From: Pedosphaera sp.
Lineage (GTDB): Bacteria; Verrucomicrobiota; Verrucomicrobiia; Limisphaerales; UBA9464
Assembly: GCA_009695405.1 (NCBI GenBank)
Contig: SIAZ01000090.1
Location: 1-12,836, forward strand
Length of the DNA: 12,836 nucleotides
Reading direction: 5' to 3'
Within the stretch, counting starts at the first letter, position 1, and the number at the start of each line of letters is the position of its first letter. The translations under genes were made by a program, and so were the position numbers. Shown here one piece after another: positions 6,445 to 12,836 of the stretch. The notes under the pieces are model-generated. The model had not been told where the DNA came from. It did not search any database and worked only from the letters and a program-made list of their open reading frames with translations.

Positions 6445-6708
6445 TATGGGGGTAAACCAAGTTGATAAACGGGTAGATTGTGGCGCCTCAAAGCCGGTCT
6501 GCGTTTCGCTTTAGTTTTAAAACTCTGTCTTAATTCTTATTTTTTGGAAATTGATTAGGAAGGTCTGTGAACTCCAATCCGATGCCTGGCTCCTTTGGCG
6601 ACGAGTTTCGAGAGATAAAGAGTGAATTTTTTGATCAACCGCGGAGTGAACCGCGATTGATCACTGAATCCTGATGACCCATCGAGAAGGATGAGAGATA
6701 ATGAAGGC
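6445..6708. other. Intergenic region ahead of the haem-domain protein
   Basis: About 260 bp without a supported gene. The first part is AT-rich around 6510-6560, which would suit a promoter, but no convincing -35/-10 pair stands out. The main structure is the hairpin at 6632-6663. Confidence 0.4.
6632..6663 (+). promoter_or_regulatory. 13-bp hairpin upstream of the propeller-HEAT-cytochrome gene
   Basis: Arms 6632-6644 (TGATCAACCGCGG) and 6651-6663 (CCGCGATTGATCA) pair over 13 positions with a single C-A mismatch and a 6-nt loop AGTGAA. It ends 27 bp before ATG 6691 and 45 bp before ATG 6709. No T-run follows on either strand, so a Rho-independent terminator is unlikely. It could be an operator for a dimeric regulator or a 5' leader stem. 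The function is inference. Confidence 0.5.
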
Positions 6709-9700
6709 ATGCGGTTTCTAATAGTGACGTTATGGATTGGCTTGCTGCTTCGGGTTGAGGGGCAGCACGGTGAAGCTCCATCCTTCGAGGCGGCGGTAGA
6801 GGGAACCAAGCGCTTTCAATTGGCAAAGGAGCTAAGTTTGAGTGTTTGGGCTGCCGAACCACAGTTGAGCAACGGGGTGGCATTTAGTTTTGATGGTCGA
6901 GGTCGAATGTTTGTTGCTGAGACGCATCGGTATGGGGTCTCCGTGTTTGATATCACTAAGAACTCCGCTTGGTTATTGGCTGATATGGCACTTCGATCGG
7001 TTGACGACCGAGCCCGTTTTTTGGCCCGCCAATTTGTTACCAATCAAAGCCTACTAACTCGGGATAGGGAACAAGTTCGGATGTTAGAAGATCGAGATGG
7101 CGACGGACGAGCGGACCACTCGAAGTTAGTCTTGGACACGCCGAGTACTTCGGTAGACGGGACCGCTGCGGGCATCCTAGCCACTGGGAACCAACTTTAT
7201 TTTGGCAGTATTCCTTCACTGTGGAACGTGGATCTTCCCACTTTGAGCGAATTGGATTCTCCGGTGCCTCAGTCGCGGGTGTTGCGACCTGCAGTTTCGT
7301 TACACTCAGGATTTGGGGTGCATATAGGAGTGACAGGGCATGATCTTCATGGGCTGATTCGAGGGCCCGATGGACGGATTTATATGAGCTTTGGCGATCG
7401 GGGAGTGTGCCTGACTAATCGCGAAGGAGTGGTCATTAACTTGCCCGATCGAGGAGGTGTTTTGCGGTGTGGACCAGAGGGACAGCAGTTGGAGGTGTTT
7501 TGTTCTGGGCTTCGTAATCCACAGGAACTTGCCTTTGATGATTTAGGAGATCTCTGGACCAGTGATAACGACACAGCCGGGCCGGATGACTGTCGGGTTT
7601 TGCACTTGGTAGAAGGTGGGGAGTACGGTTGGCGTACAAGCTATCAGCACATGGATGGGTTTGGTCCTTGGGTGAGCGAATTACTTTGGAAAGGGGGTAA
7701 GGACGGAATTTTGCCGCCGGCGGGACAGGTCAGTCAAGGGCCGAGTGGGTTGGCATTTTATCCGGGTACAGGCTGGGGAAAGCGGCTAGCCGGCCGGTTT
7801 GTGCACTGCGATTTTCCGGGGGGCGTTTGGTCCTTTTCAGTCACGGCATCGGGGGCGAGTTACGCAGTGAGTGCCAAGGAGAAACTGCTATGGAATTGTT
7901 GGCCCACCGATGTGGATTTTGGTCCTGATGGAGCCCTTTATGTGATGGATTGGATCCAAGGGTGGGAGATGCCTCAACGAGGCCGAATCTATCGGATGAC
8001 TCCAACAGATGCGGAGGCATCGAGTCCGCAGCGATTGGAAGAAATGAGGGCGGTACGGAGTCTGTTAGCCGAGGGAATGACCCTCCGGACCGAGGCAATT
8101 TTGAAAAGACTGCTGGGGCATGCGGATCGGCGCGTCCGATTAGAAGCACAGTGGGAACTGGCGAGCAGAGGAGCGCGCAGCGTCAATGGTTTGGTTGCCG
8201 TTGCCCGTTTGGGAAAAGGGCGGATGGAACGTCTTCATGCCTTGTGGGCATTGGGCCAGTTAGCGCGCGGAGAAGCTCATTCCACAGTGCTGGCTGGTGT
8301 AGAGTCGCTCCGCGGCTTAATTGAATCGAATGATTCGGAGGTGGCAATCGCCGCGATGGTATTGCTAACCGAAGCGGGCGTCCGAGGGATTGAACCTCGG
8401 TTGATTGCACAGTGGCGCACGGTGGATCTGCGACGGCGTGCCGCTGCATTTTCTGCATTGGCAAAGGTTCGTAGTGTAAAGCGAGATCCTACCGAAAGAG
8501 CAGACAGTCCCTTTCCGAGTGCCGCGTTTAGGACGGCCTTCCTTGGGTCGGGTTTGGATCCCTTTCTGCGGTTGGCAGCGGTTCGATGTTTGGCGAACGA
8601 AGTCTCACCAAGAAAGGGGCAACAGTCTGCACTTGAGTGGGTGCTAGAAGATCCAGATGAAGGGGTGCGGGGCTTGGGAATCGAGGTGTTACGACGAGCC
8701 TCAGATGGAGCTGTCGCGGCACCGTTGGCGACGACACGGGCCTATCGGATTGAAAATCAATTAGGATCAAGCTTGCCGTTAGCCATCGAGGCAGCGTCGC
8801 GAGCTATTCACGATGTTCCAATGGTCGAAGGGCTACCGGAACTGGCACGATTGATTTTGAGAGTCGATTGCCCTCCCGCGCTTATGAGTCGCTCGATCAA
8901 TGCTTGTTTGAGATTAGGGACTTCTCAGCACGCGCAGATGCTTGGGGGATTCGCTAAGCGACGAGATGTGCCGAGTTTTGCGAGGAAAGCGGCATTGAAA
9001 GCCCTAGGTGATTGGTCTCAACCACCGGCGTTGGACGCAGTGGTCGGACTCTGGCGCCCAGTCTACGGAGGATTTGAGGGATTTAAGACCTCGAATGATA
9101 GCAGTCAGGAGGATAGTAAAATTAGAGAGGTTGGGGAGAAGATTGGGTTAGTGGCTAAAGGGAATTCATTGATGATTGCTGCACAAAAAGCCATGTCATC
9201 GGGGCGAACAACTGTGATGCAGTTCCCTTATTTATCCGAGGATCTGGGGCGTTCCATTTCTTTTGAAGCTGCGGGTGCTTTTAAGCGAAATGCCGAACCG
9301 GCAAAGCGGGCTTTTTTAAAAGTAGCGGGCGAGATTTTGAACCCGCAGACCTCGGATTTATCGGGGTTAGAATTAGGAGGATCAGGGGTGCCAGTTGAAG
9401 TTCAATTGGCGGTGATCGCGACAGTAGTCCAGTTACGCACCAAGGAAGCCAGCTCTCCGCTGTATGCGCACTTTGAGGCGCCCTCGACTTCGGTCGCGGT
9501 AAAGAGGGCGATCGTAGATGCTTTGGTTATTTTGAATGCGGCGCACGCGTCGGAAGCGGTTCGCATCGCCTTAGAGACACCTACTTTGTGGGTTGCAGCG
9601 GTGAGGCACTTGGATCGGCTAGAGAGCGTCGGTCGAGTTCTGGTTTTGTCCAATCTTGTGGAGCAAGTTGGTTCAGTGGATGGAGTGCGAGTAGCTCAGG

Positions 9701-10341
9701 CGGCATTGGGGGTGTTAGGAGAGACAGGGGAAGAGGCAGTTCAGGCACTCTCTAGATTTGTGAGGCAATTGAAGGCAGGCCAGTTTCCGAAGGTATTAGC
9801 GCTTGATTTGGGAGAGGCGGTACGGAAGACCACAGTTTCGAATTTATTAGCCACAAGTCGCAGTAAATCGAGCAGCACTGGAGTGTCTGGTTATGAGGAC
9901 TGTTTGAGTGGCGGCGACGCAGAGAAAGGACGGCGCATTTTCCGTGAGAACCAAGCCGTGCAATGTTTACGATGTCATCGAGTCGGTGGGGAAGGAGGGA
10001 ATGTCGGGCCTCGCCTCGACGGAGAGGGGCCTCGGTCAACTCGAGAGCAACACTTGGAGAGTCTTGTTTGGCCTGATTTAAAGACGTCCGTTGGTTACGA
10101 GACCGTGGCATTGACACTGAGGAATGGAACAATCGTAGCCGGTGGAGTGAGGTCTCAATCAAATCGAGTCTGGGTTGTAGAAACTGTGAGTGAGGATGGG
10201 TTGCAGGAGGTTCGACAGATTCCGTTTGCGGAAGTTGTAAAACGAGAACAAGGCCGAAGTGCAATGCCAGAAGGATTAGTAGAGCAACTCAGTTTGTTTG
10301 AATTACGAGATCTTATTGAGTATCTGGCAGGCTTACGTTAA
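6709..10341 (+). CDS. PVC-type beta-propeller / HEAT-repeat / haem-binding (CxxCH) giant protein
   Basis: About 1,210 residues from ATG 6709, which places a signal peptide (MRFLIVTLWIGLLLRVEG) at the front; ATG 6691 adds six residues. Domain order: (1) roughly 30-430, a six-bladed sugar-dehydrogenase-like propeller of the 'membrane-bound dehydrogenase' type, with a DRDGDGRAD calcium-type loop, VAETHRYGV, FCSGLRNPQELAFD, WTSDNDTAGPDD, and DVDFGPDGALYVMDW near its end; (2) roughly 440-1020, alanine- and leucine-rich HEAT-like helical repeats (for example RRVRLEAQWELASRG and DEGVRGLGIEVLRR); (3) a C-terminal cytochrome c-like domain with the haem site CLRCH (C1086, C1089, H1090) after GDAEKGRRIF, and SAMPEGL supplying a likely axial Met. 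It should be exported and act as an electron-transferring oxidase or dehydrogenase on an unknown, perhaps sugar-like, substrate. Such fusions are hallmarks of Planctomycetota and Verrucomicrobiota. Confidence 0.93.
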   Translation: MRFLIVTLWIGLLLRVEGQHGEAPSFEAAVEGTKRFQLAKELSLSVWAAEPQLSNGVAFSFDGRGRMFVAETHRYGVSVFDITKNSAWLLADMALRSVDDRARFLARQFVTNQSLLTRDREQVRMLEDRDGDGRADHSKLVLDTPSTSVDGTAAGILATGNQLYFGSIPSLWNVDLPTLSELDSPVPQSRVLRPAVSLHSGFGVHIGVTGHDLHGLIRGPDGRIYMSFGDRGVCLTNREGVVINLPDRGGVLRCGPEGQQLEVFCSGLRNPQELAFDDLGDLWTSDNDTAGPDDCRVLHLVEGGEYGWRTSYQHMDGFGPWVSELLWKGGKDGILPPAGQVSQGPSGLAFYPGTGWGKRLAGRFVHCDFPGGVWSFSVTASGASYAVSAKEKLLWNCWPTDVDFGPDGALYVMDWIQGWEMPQRGRIYRMTPTDAEASSPQRLEEMRAVRSLLAEGMTLRTEAILKRLLGHADRRVRLEAQWELASRGARSVNGLVAVARLGKGRMERLHALWALGQLARGEAHSTVLAGVESLRGLIESNDSEVAIAAMVLLTEAGVRGIEPRLIAQWRTVDLRRRAAAFSALAKVRSVKRDPTERADSPFPSAAFRTAFLGSGLDPFLRLAAVRCLANEVSPRKGQQSALEWVLEDPDEGVRGLGIEVLRRASDGAVAAPLATTRAYRIENQLGSSLPLAIEAASRAIHDVPMVEGLPELARLILRVDCPPALMSRSINACLRLGTSQHAQMLGGFAKRRDVPSFARKAALKALGDWSQPPALDAVVGLWRPVYGGFEGFKTSNDSSQEDSKIREVGEKIGLVAKGNSLMIAAQKAMSSGRTTVMQFPYLSEDLGRSISFEAAGAFKRNAEPAKRAFLKVAGEILNPQTSDLSGLELGGSGVPVEVQLAVIATVVQLRTKEASSPLYAHFEAPSTSVAVKRAIVDALVILNAAHASEAVRIALETPTLWVAAVRHLDRLESVGRVLVLSNLVEQVGSVDGVRVAQAALGVLGETGEEAVQALSRFVRQLKAGQFPKVLALDLGEAVRKTTVSNLLATSRSKSSSTGVSGYEDCLSGGDAEKGRRIFRENQAVQCLRCHRVGGEGGNVGPRLDGEGPRSTREQHLESLVWPDLKTSVGYETVALTLRNGTIVAGGVRSQSNRVWVVETVSEDGLQEVRQIPFAEVVKREQGRSAMPEGLVEQLSLFELRDLIEYLAGLR

Positions 10342-10380
10342 AAAGAAGGGAGTTAGTAATCGATTTTCGCGCCTTCTTTT
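10341..10380 (+). terminator. Candidate terminator after the haem-domain gene
   Basis: Perfect 9-bp arms AAAAGAAGG (10341-10349) and CCTTCTTTT (10372-10380) flank a 22-nt loop, starting within the stop codon. The 3' arm ends in four Ts, but the stem is AT-rich and the loop long, so termination would be moderate. Confidence 0.4.
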
Positions 10381-10781
10381 GTTGGGATGGATCGCTTAGA
10401 TCGAGCCTCGCAGAAGGACTGTTTTGGCCGGCAGCAGGAGGCGTTGGCTATGTTGAATGGGTGAGATCCTCAGTCAGAGATAATTGGACGAGGATAGAAC
10501 TCCGTTTTCGGGCAAGTTCAACCTTCGAGAGTGCAACGACTTTAAGTCTGACAATTCGCGCTTGAATTACGGCCACTTTTCAATGGCACTACCGCCATCG
10601 GAGATGGTTGACTTTGGCCACTCGTGCGGGCCATATTTAAGGAAAGCCGATCGAGAATCAATGGTGCGGGGCATTTTCTAATATCTACCCAAAAGTCTGT
10701 TCTTAAACTTTCAACTGCTAAAATAGATTATGTCTGAGCTTCCTTGCTCAATGTTAGGCCTATAGTTTTTATCTAACGACA
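10381..10781. other. Gene-poor stretch with degenerate IS-like end
   Basis: About 400 bp with no gene I can support; a 65-codon TTG-started frame at 10484-10681 has no recognisable family features. Around 10548-10632 the sequence resembles ends of IS21-family elements (see the repeat entry). From about 10690 it becomes AT-rich and probably contains the promoter of the sugar-nucleotide dehydratase gene, but no clear -35/-10 pair can be named. Confidence 0.4.
10566..10626. repeat. Possible IS21-family end remnant
   Basis: The complement of GGCCACTTTTCAATGGC (10571-10587) reads GCCATTGAAAAGTGGCC, a pattern I associate with the repeated terminal motifs of IS21-family elements. A second GGCCACT copy lies at 10616-10622 after GACTTT. 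No istA or istB coding sequence is nearby, so at most this is a decayed end. Identification is by resemblance only. Confidence 0.3.
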
Positions 10782-10843
10782 ATGCGTTTACTCAACTTCC
10801 CCAAATAATTCGTATAAGCGCGTTAGTTTTCCTTTATGCCGCG

Positions 10844-11233
10844 GTGAGTGCTGCCTCATTTTTTGCTTACTACATCAGATTCGATGGGCAATTGGCTGGG
10901 GACTTTAAAGGTTTTCAACCTCAGATGATAAGGGTGTGGCCGTGGATTATTTTCATTCAAATTTTTTCCTTAATACTGGTAGGGCAAGCAACAGTCCTTC
11001 CCACTTATTTCAGTGTGATAGATTTAAAGCGACAGTTGATCGCGATAACTCCCTCCACCTTCGTCCTTTTGTTTGGGCTAGAAGCCGTTGAAGTTCACAT
11101 TCCCTATGGTGTGAGGATTTTGGATTATGGGTTGTTTGGGGTGACTTTGACAGGGGCACGCCTGCTTCTCCGATATTTTGGTGAAAGGCAGCGAAAGGCG
11201 AAGAACTTTTCTAGAGTTGGTATTAGGGGGTAG
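10844..11233 (+). CDS. FlaA1/CapD-type protein, N-terminal membrane fragment
   Basis: A 129-codon frame giving the membrane-anchor part of a WbpM/CapD-like dehydratase. Helices: AASFFAYYIRF (the tail of TM1 with the typical Y-x-I/L-RF ending; its front is encoded upstream in the same frame without a start codon), VWPWIIFIQIFSLILVG, LIAITPSTFVLLFGLEAV, and ILDYGLFGVTLTGARLLLRY, followed by the basic linker RQRKAKNF that normally leads straight into the first Rossmann strand. The frame stops at TAG 11231-11233, just before that strand. Reading back one base at the preceding GGG continues as GVGKATVIVGAGSTG. It is very probably the same gene as the following frame, not a separate protein. Confidence 0.75.
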   Translation: MSAASFFAYYIRFDGQLAGDFKGFQPQMIRVWPWIIFIQIFSLILVGQATVLPTYFSVIDLKRQLIAITPSTFVLLFGLEAVEVHIPYGVRILDYGLFGVTLTGARLLLRYFGERQRKAKNFSRVGIRG

Positions 11234-11244
11234 GTAAAGCCACT

Positions 11245-12621
11245 GTGATTGTCGGTGCGGGATCCACTGGATCATCGCTTGTTCGTGAACTGTTGAGCAA
11301 ACCAAGCCTACATCTGCGACCGGTGGCTTTCTTTGATGATGATAAGGCTAAGTGGGGACAAAATTTGCATGGGGTGAAGATTGTTGGAAGCCCAGAATTG
11401 CTTCTAAAATTACCATGGAGAGATTCTGTCAGGAAAGTGATTATTGCGATGCCCACCGCCAGAGTTTCACGGGTTGGGGAGGTTGCTCAAATTGCTGTTC
11501 AAATTGGGGTTGTCTCCGATACGGTGCCCGCTCTTGACCAAATGCTGTCTGGTTCGCTTCGCGTCTCTCAGTTACGTTCTATTCAAATTCAAGACTTGCT
11601 CCAACGAACTCCAATTGATCTCGATCAAGCGGGTATTGTGGGGGTTCTGAAAAATCAGGTAGTGATGGTGACCGGAGGTGGAGGGTCGATTGGGAGTGAG
11701 TTGTGTCGCCAAATTCTCGGTCAATTTCCAAGACTACTGGTGTTGGTTGAAAGGTCCGAAGTTCAAATTTTTCAGATTGAACAGGATTTGCTCAAAATGG
11801 GTGCCGGAAGCTCACTAATTTCTGTGGTCACAGATATTAATGATGTTGGCCGAATTCGATCGATTTTTGAGAGGTACCGGCCCTCAGTGCTTTTTCATGC
11901 GGCTGCGCACAAGCACGTTCCGATGATGGAAAATCAACCTGAGGAAACTATTCTTAATAATTCATTTGGAACCGCTAACCTCGCTCGCATGGCATTAGAA
12001 TTTGGCTTGGAACGGTTCGTCTTTATTTCAACCGATAAAGCGATTAATCCGACCAATGTGATGGGTGCCTCAAAGCGTATGGCAGAGATTTTTCTACAAG
12101 CTTTTCATGCGGCAAACCCAGTCTCGACACGTTTCATGGCGGTGCGCTTTGGTAATGTATTGGGATCGTCTGGATCGGTTGTTCCAACTTTTCAGCGGCA
12201 GATTGCTGAGGGTGGGCCGATTACCGTGACCTATCCAGAGGTGACTCGTTATTTTATGACGATTCCCGAGGCGGTGGGATTGGTATTACAGGCTGCGGCT
12301 TTAGGGGTAGGAGGAGAAATTTTCGTGCTAGACATGGGGGCGCCAGTCAAGATTGTTGACTTAGCGCGACAGCTAATTGCCTTGTCGGGGTATCAGGTGG
12401 ATATTGATATCGATATAAAGTTTATTGGCTTGCGGCCAGGGGAGAAGATGTTTGAGGAACTTTCCCACCAGAATGAAAATTTGGTCGCAACACGGCATCC
12501 CAAGATCTTTCGTTTTGTGTGTAAACCGTACGATCTAGGCGAAGTAGAGTCTTCTTTTCGTCGGATCGAACTCGCGTTGAATACGAGTGACACGATGAAA
12601 TTGAAACTAATGAAGAATTAG
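11245..12621 (+). CDS. FlaA1/CapD-type nucleotide-sugar 4,6-dehydratase, catalytic part
   Basis: 458 codons from GTG 11245. Two Rossmann domains: a CoA-binding-like N-domain starting MIVGAGSTG, and the SDR catalytic domain with the NAD site TGGGGSIGSEL (143-153), FHAAAHKHVPMMEN (217-230), ISTDKAINPTNVMGASKR (261-278) and RFGNVLGSSGSVVPTF (301-316). Ser262, Met273 and Lys277 form the S-M-K version of the triad found in large membrane dehydratases such as WbpM, where Met replaces Tyr. The C-terminal GLRPGEKMFEEL is also typical. The family converts UDP-GlcNAc-type sugars to 4-keto-6-deoxy sugars for capsule, O-antigen or glycan synthesis at the cytoplasmic face of the membrane. The GTG is only the first start after the frameshift; the natural product would include the membrane anchor upstream. 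An IS66 element begins 69 bp after the stop. Confidence 0.92.
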   Translation: MIVGAGSTGSSLVRELLSKPSLHLRPVAFFDDDKAKWGQNLHGVKIVGSPELLLKLPWRDSVRKVIIAMPTARVSRVGEVAQIAVQIGVVSDTVPALDQMLSGSLRVSQLRSIQIQDLLQRTPIDLDQAGIVGVLKNQVVMVTGGGGSIGSELCRQILGQFPRLLVLVERSEVQIFQIEQDLLKMGAGSSLISVVTDINDVGRIRSIFERYRPSVLFHAAAHKHVPMMENQPEETILNNSFGTANLARMALEFGLERFVFISTDKAINPTNVMGASKRMAEIFLQAFHAANPVSTRFMAVRFGNVLGSSGSVVPTFQRQIAEGGPITVTYPEVTRYFMTIPEAVGLVLQAAALGVGGEIFVLDMGAPVKIVDLARQLIALSGYQVDIDIDIKFIGLRPGEKMFEELSHQNENLVATRHPKIFRFVCKPYDLGEVESSFRRIELALNTSDTMKLKLMKN

Positions 12622-12667
12622 TTCCTGAGTATAAGCCCTTCGTTAACTGAGCGAATACTCAAAGGAA
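12622..12667 (+). terminator. Inverted repeat directly after the dehydratase stop
   Basis: TTCC 12622-12625 plus TGAGTAT 12626-12632 pair with ATACTCA 12655-12661 and, across a 2-nt AA bulge, GGAA 12664-12667. The position suggests a transcript-end structure, but no T-run follows and the loop is 22 nt. Confidence 0.3.
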
Positions 12668-12690
12668 AGACATCGATAGAGAGTTCGTGT

Positions 12691-12711
12691 GTAAGCGTAC
12701 GCCCAACCCCA
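12691..12711. repeat. IS66 terminal inverted repeat
   Basis: Starts GTAAGCGTACGCC and continues CAACCCCA. The GTAAGCG tip followed by a C/A-rich tail is characteristic of IS66 ends. The partner repeat is outside the window, so the length of about 21 bp is an estimate. Confidence 0.6.
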
Positions 12712-12781
12712 TGGTTCACTAGTTAGCGAAAGTAGGATATTCCGCGATCGAAGGCGGGGGGAGAAAGGTCGATCGACCGGA

Positions 12782-12835
12782 TTAGGCTTTCGCCGGTTTC
12801 CAGTTCCAAGGCAGGAGTTCGGCAACGGTGTGGTT
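12782..12835 (-). CDS. IS66 transposase (TnpC), C-terminal fragment
   Basis: The minus-strand frame entering from the right edge reads NHTVAELLPWNWKPAKA and stops at TAA (12784-12782). The ELLPWNW.P ending is the hallmark of the IS66 transposase C-terminal domain. Only 17 residues are visible; the DDE core, TnpA and TnpB are off-window, so intactness cannot be assessed. Confidence 0.8.
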   Translation of the reverse strand, partial: NHTVAELLPWNWKPAKA

Positions 12836-12836
12836 C

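Larger units (their letters stand above)
10782..12621 (+). pseudogene. Frameshifted FlaA1/CapD-type polysaccharide biosynthesis protein (whole locus)
   Basis: Reading ATG 10782 (MRLLNFP), a shift near the CCCCAAA run at 10799-10805, the frame through 11230, a second -1 shift at the G5 run 11226-11230, and then the frame to 12621 gives about 612 residues. That is the length and domain order of a membrane-anchored WbpM/CapD protein: a short cytoplasmic N-terminus, four transmembrane segments and two Rossmann domains. No conventional start codon exists in the N-terminal frame before GTG 10844, which would cut the first membrane helix. Causes could be gene decay, sequencing indels or, less likely, programmed frameshifting. 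Confidence 0.72.
12691..12836 (-). mobile_element. IS66-family insertion sequence, transposase-distal end (cut by window edge)
   Basis: The element begins at GTAAGCGTACGCC (12691), the GTAAGCG-type terminal sequence of IS66-family elements, and contains the transposase C-terminus on the minus strand at 12782-12835. About 90 bp separate the stop codon from the tip, a normal layout for an IS66 right end. The flanking 8 bp, 12683-12690 (GTTCGTGT), would be one copy of the 8-bp target duplication usual for this family; the other copy lies off-window. Confidence 0.75.

Noticed and set aside
6632..6663. Hairpin as terminator of ppnP
   Set aside because: No downstream T-tract on the plus strand and no upstream A-tract equivalent for the minus strand; a regulatory role is more plausible.
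9752..10264. Minus-strand 170-residue frame opposite the haem domain
   Set aside because: Antisense to the CLRCH cytochrome domain; no recognisable features.
10484..10681. 65-residue TTG-started frame in the intergenic region
   Set aside because: Weak start, no clear ribosome binding site, no family resemblance, and it runs through the IS21-like remnant.
12767..12778. Perfect 12-bp palindrome GGTCGATCGACC
   Set aside because: Short, inside the IS66 end just after the transposase stop; probably incidental or part of the element.
12643..12825. Minus-strand 60-residue frame at the right edge
   Set aside because: It is out of frame with the ELLPWNWKP transposase tail and crosses the IS66 tip.
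1..12836. CRISPR arrays, tRNA or rRNA genes, defence islands
   Set aside because: No regularly spaced repeats, no tRNA-like cloverleaf or rRNA signatures, and no recognisable defence proteins were seen on either strand.

Overview
The window looks like a chromosomal segment from the Verrucomicrobiota or a close PVC-group relative. The strongest evidence is a 1.2-kb-residue 'PVC-type' protein that joins a beta-propeller, HEAT-like repeats and a C-terminal CxxCH haem domain. Two other proteins point the same way: a secreted PQQ-like propeller opening with a DWPGWRG-type motif, and a BamD-like TPR protein opening with an APLIYRPGEGW-type motif. Both styles are common in that phylum. These assignments come from recognised motifs only; no search was run.

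Left edge (1-372): the 3' end of a group II intron. It carries the last 76 codons of an intron reverse transcriptase/maturase, followed by RNA that folds well as domains V and VI. A small DUF7009-like gene follows on the + strand and meets lgt tail to tail with 3 bp between them.

Minus-strand block (4532/4688 down to 778): a BamD-like protein, an LptE-like lipoprotein, a secreted PQQ-like beta-propeller and Lgt are packed as one probable operon, with a 4-nt GTGA overlap, an 18-nt or overlapping junction and a 13-bp gap. The theme is outer-membrane and lipoprotein biogenesis: Lgt would lipidate LptE, and BamD-like and LptE proteins act in outer-membrane protein and LPS assembly.

Plus-strand block (4730-10341): it diverges from the operon with YqgE/AlgH, then an MTA/SAH-nucleosidase-like protein, then the nucleoside phosphorylase PpnP. 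A strong 13-bp hairpin lies just ahead of the giant propeller-HEAT-cytochrome protein, and a candidate terminator follows it.

Right edge (10381-12836): a gene-poor stretch holding a fragment that resembles an IS21-family end. Next comes a FlaA1/CapD-type membrane sugar-nucleotide dehydratase that appears frameshifted twice, both times at short homopolymer runs. The window ends inside an IS66-family insertion sequence, with its terminal repeat at 12691 and the transposase C-terminus on the minus strand. The middle is thus ordinary housekeeping and envelope sequence, and the flanks show mobile-element activity. I found no CRISPR array, tRNA or rRNA, and no convincing new defence or biosynthetic system. 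The points most worth checking are the double frameshift in the dehydratase, the intron tail, and the hairpin ahead of the haem protein.
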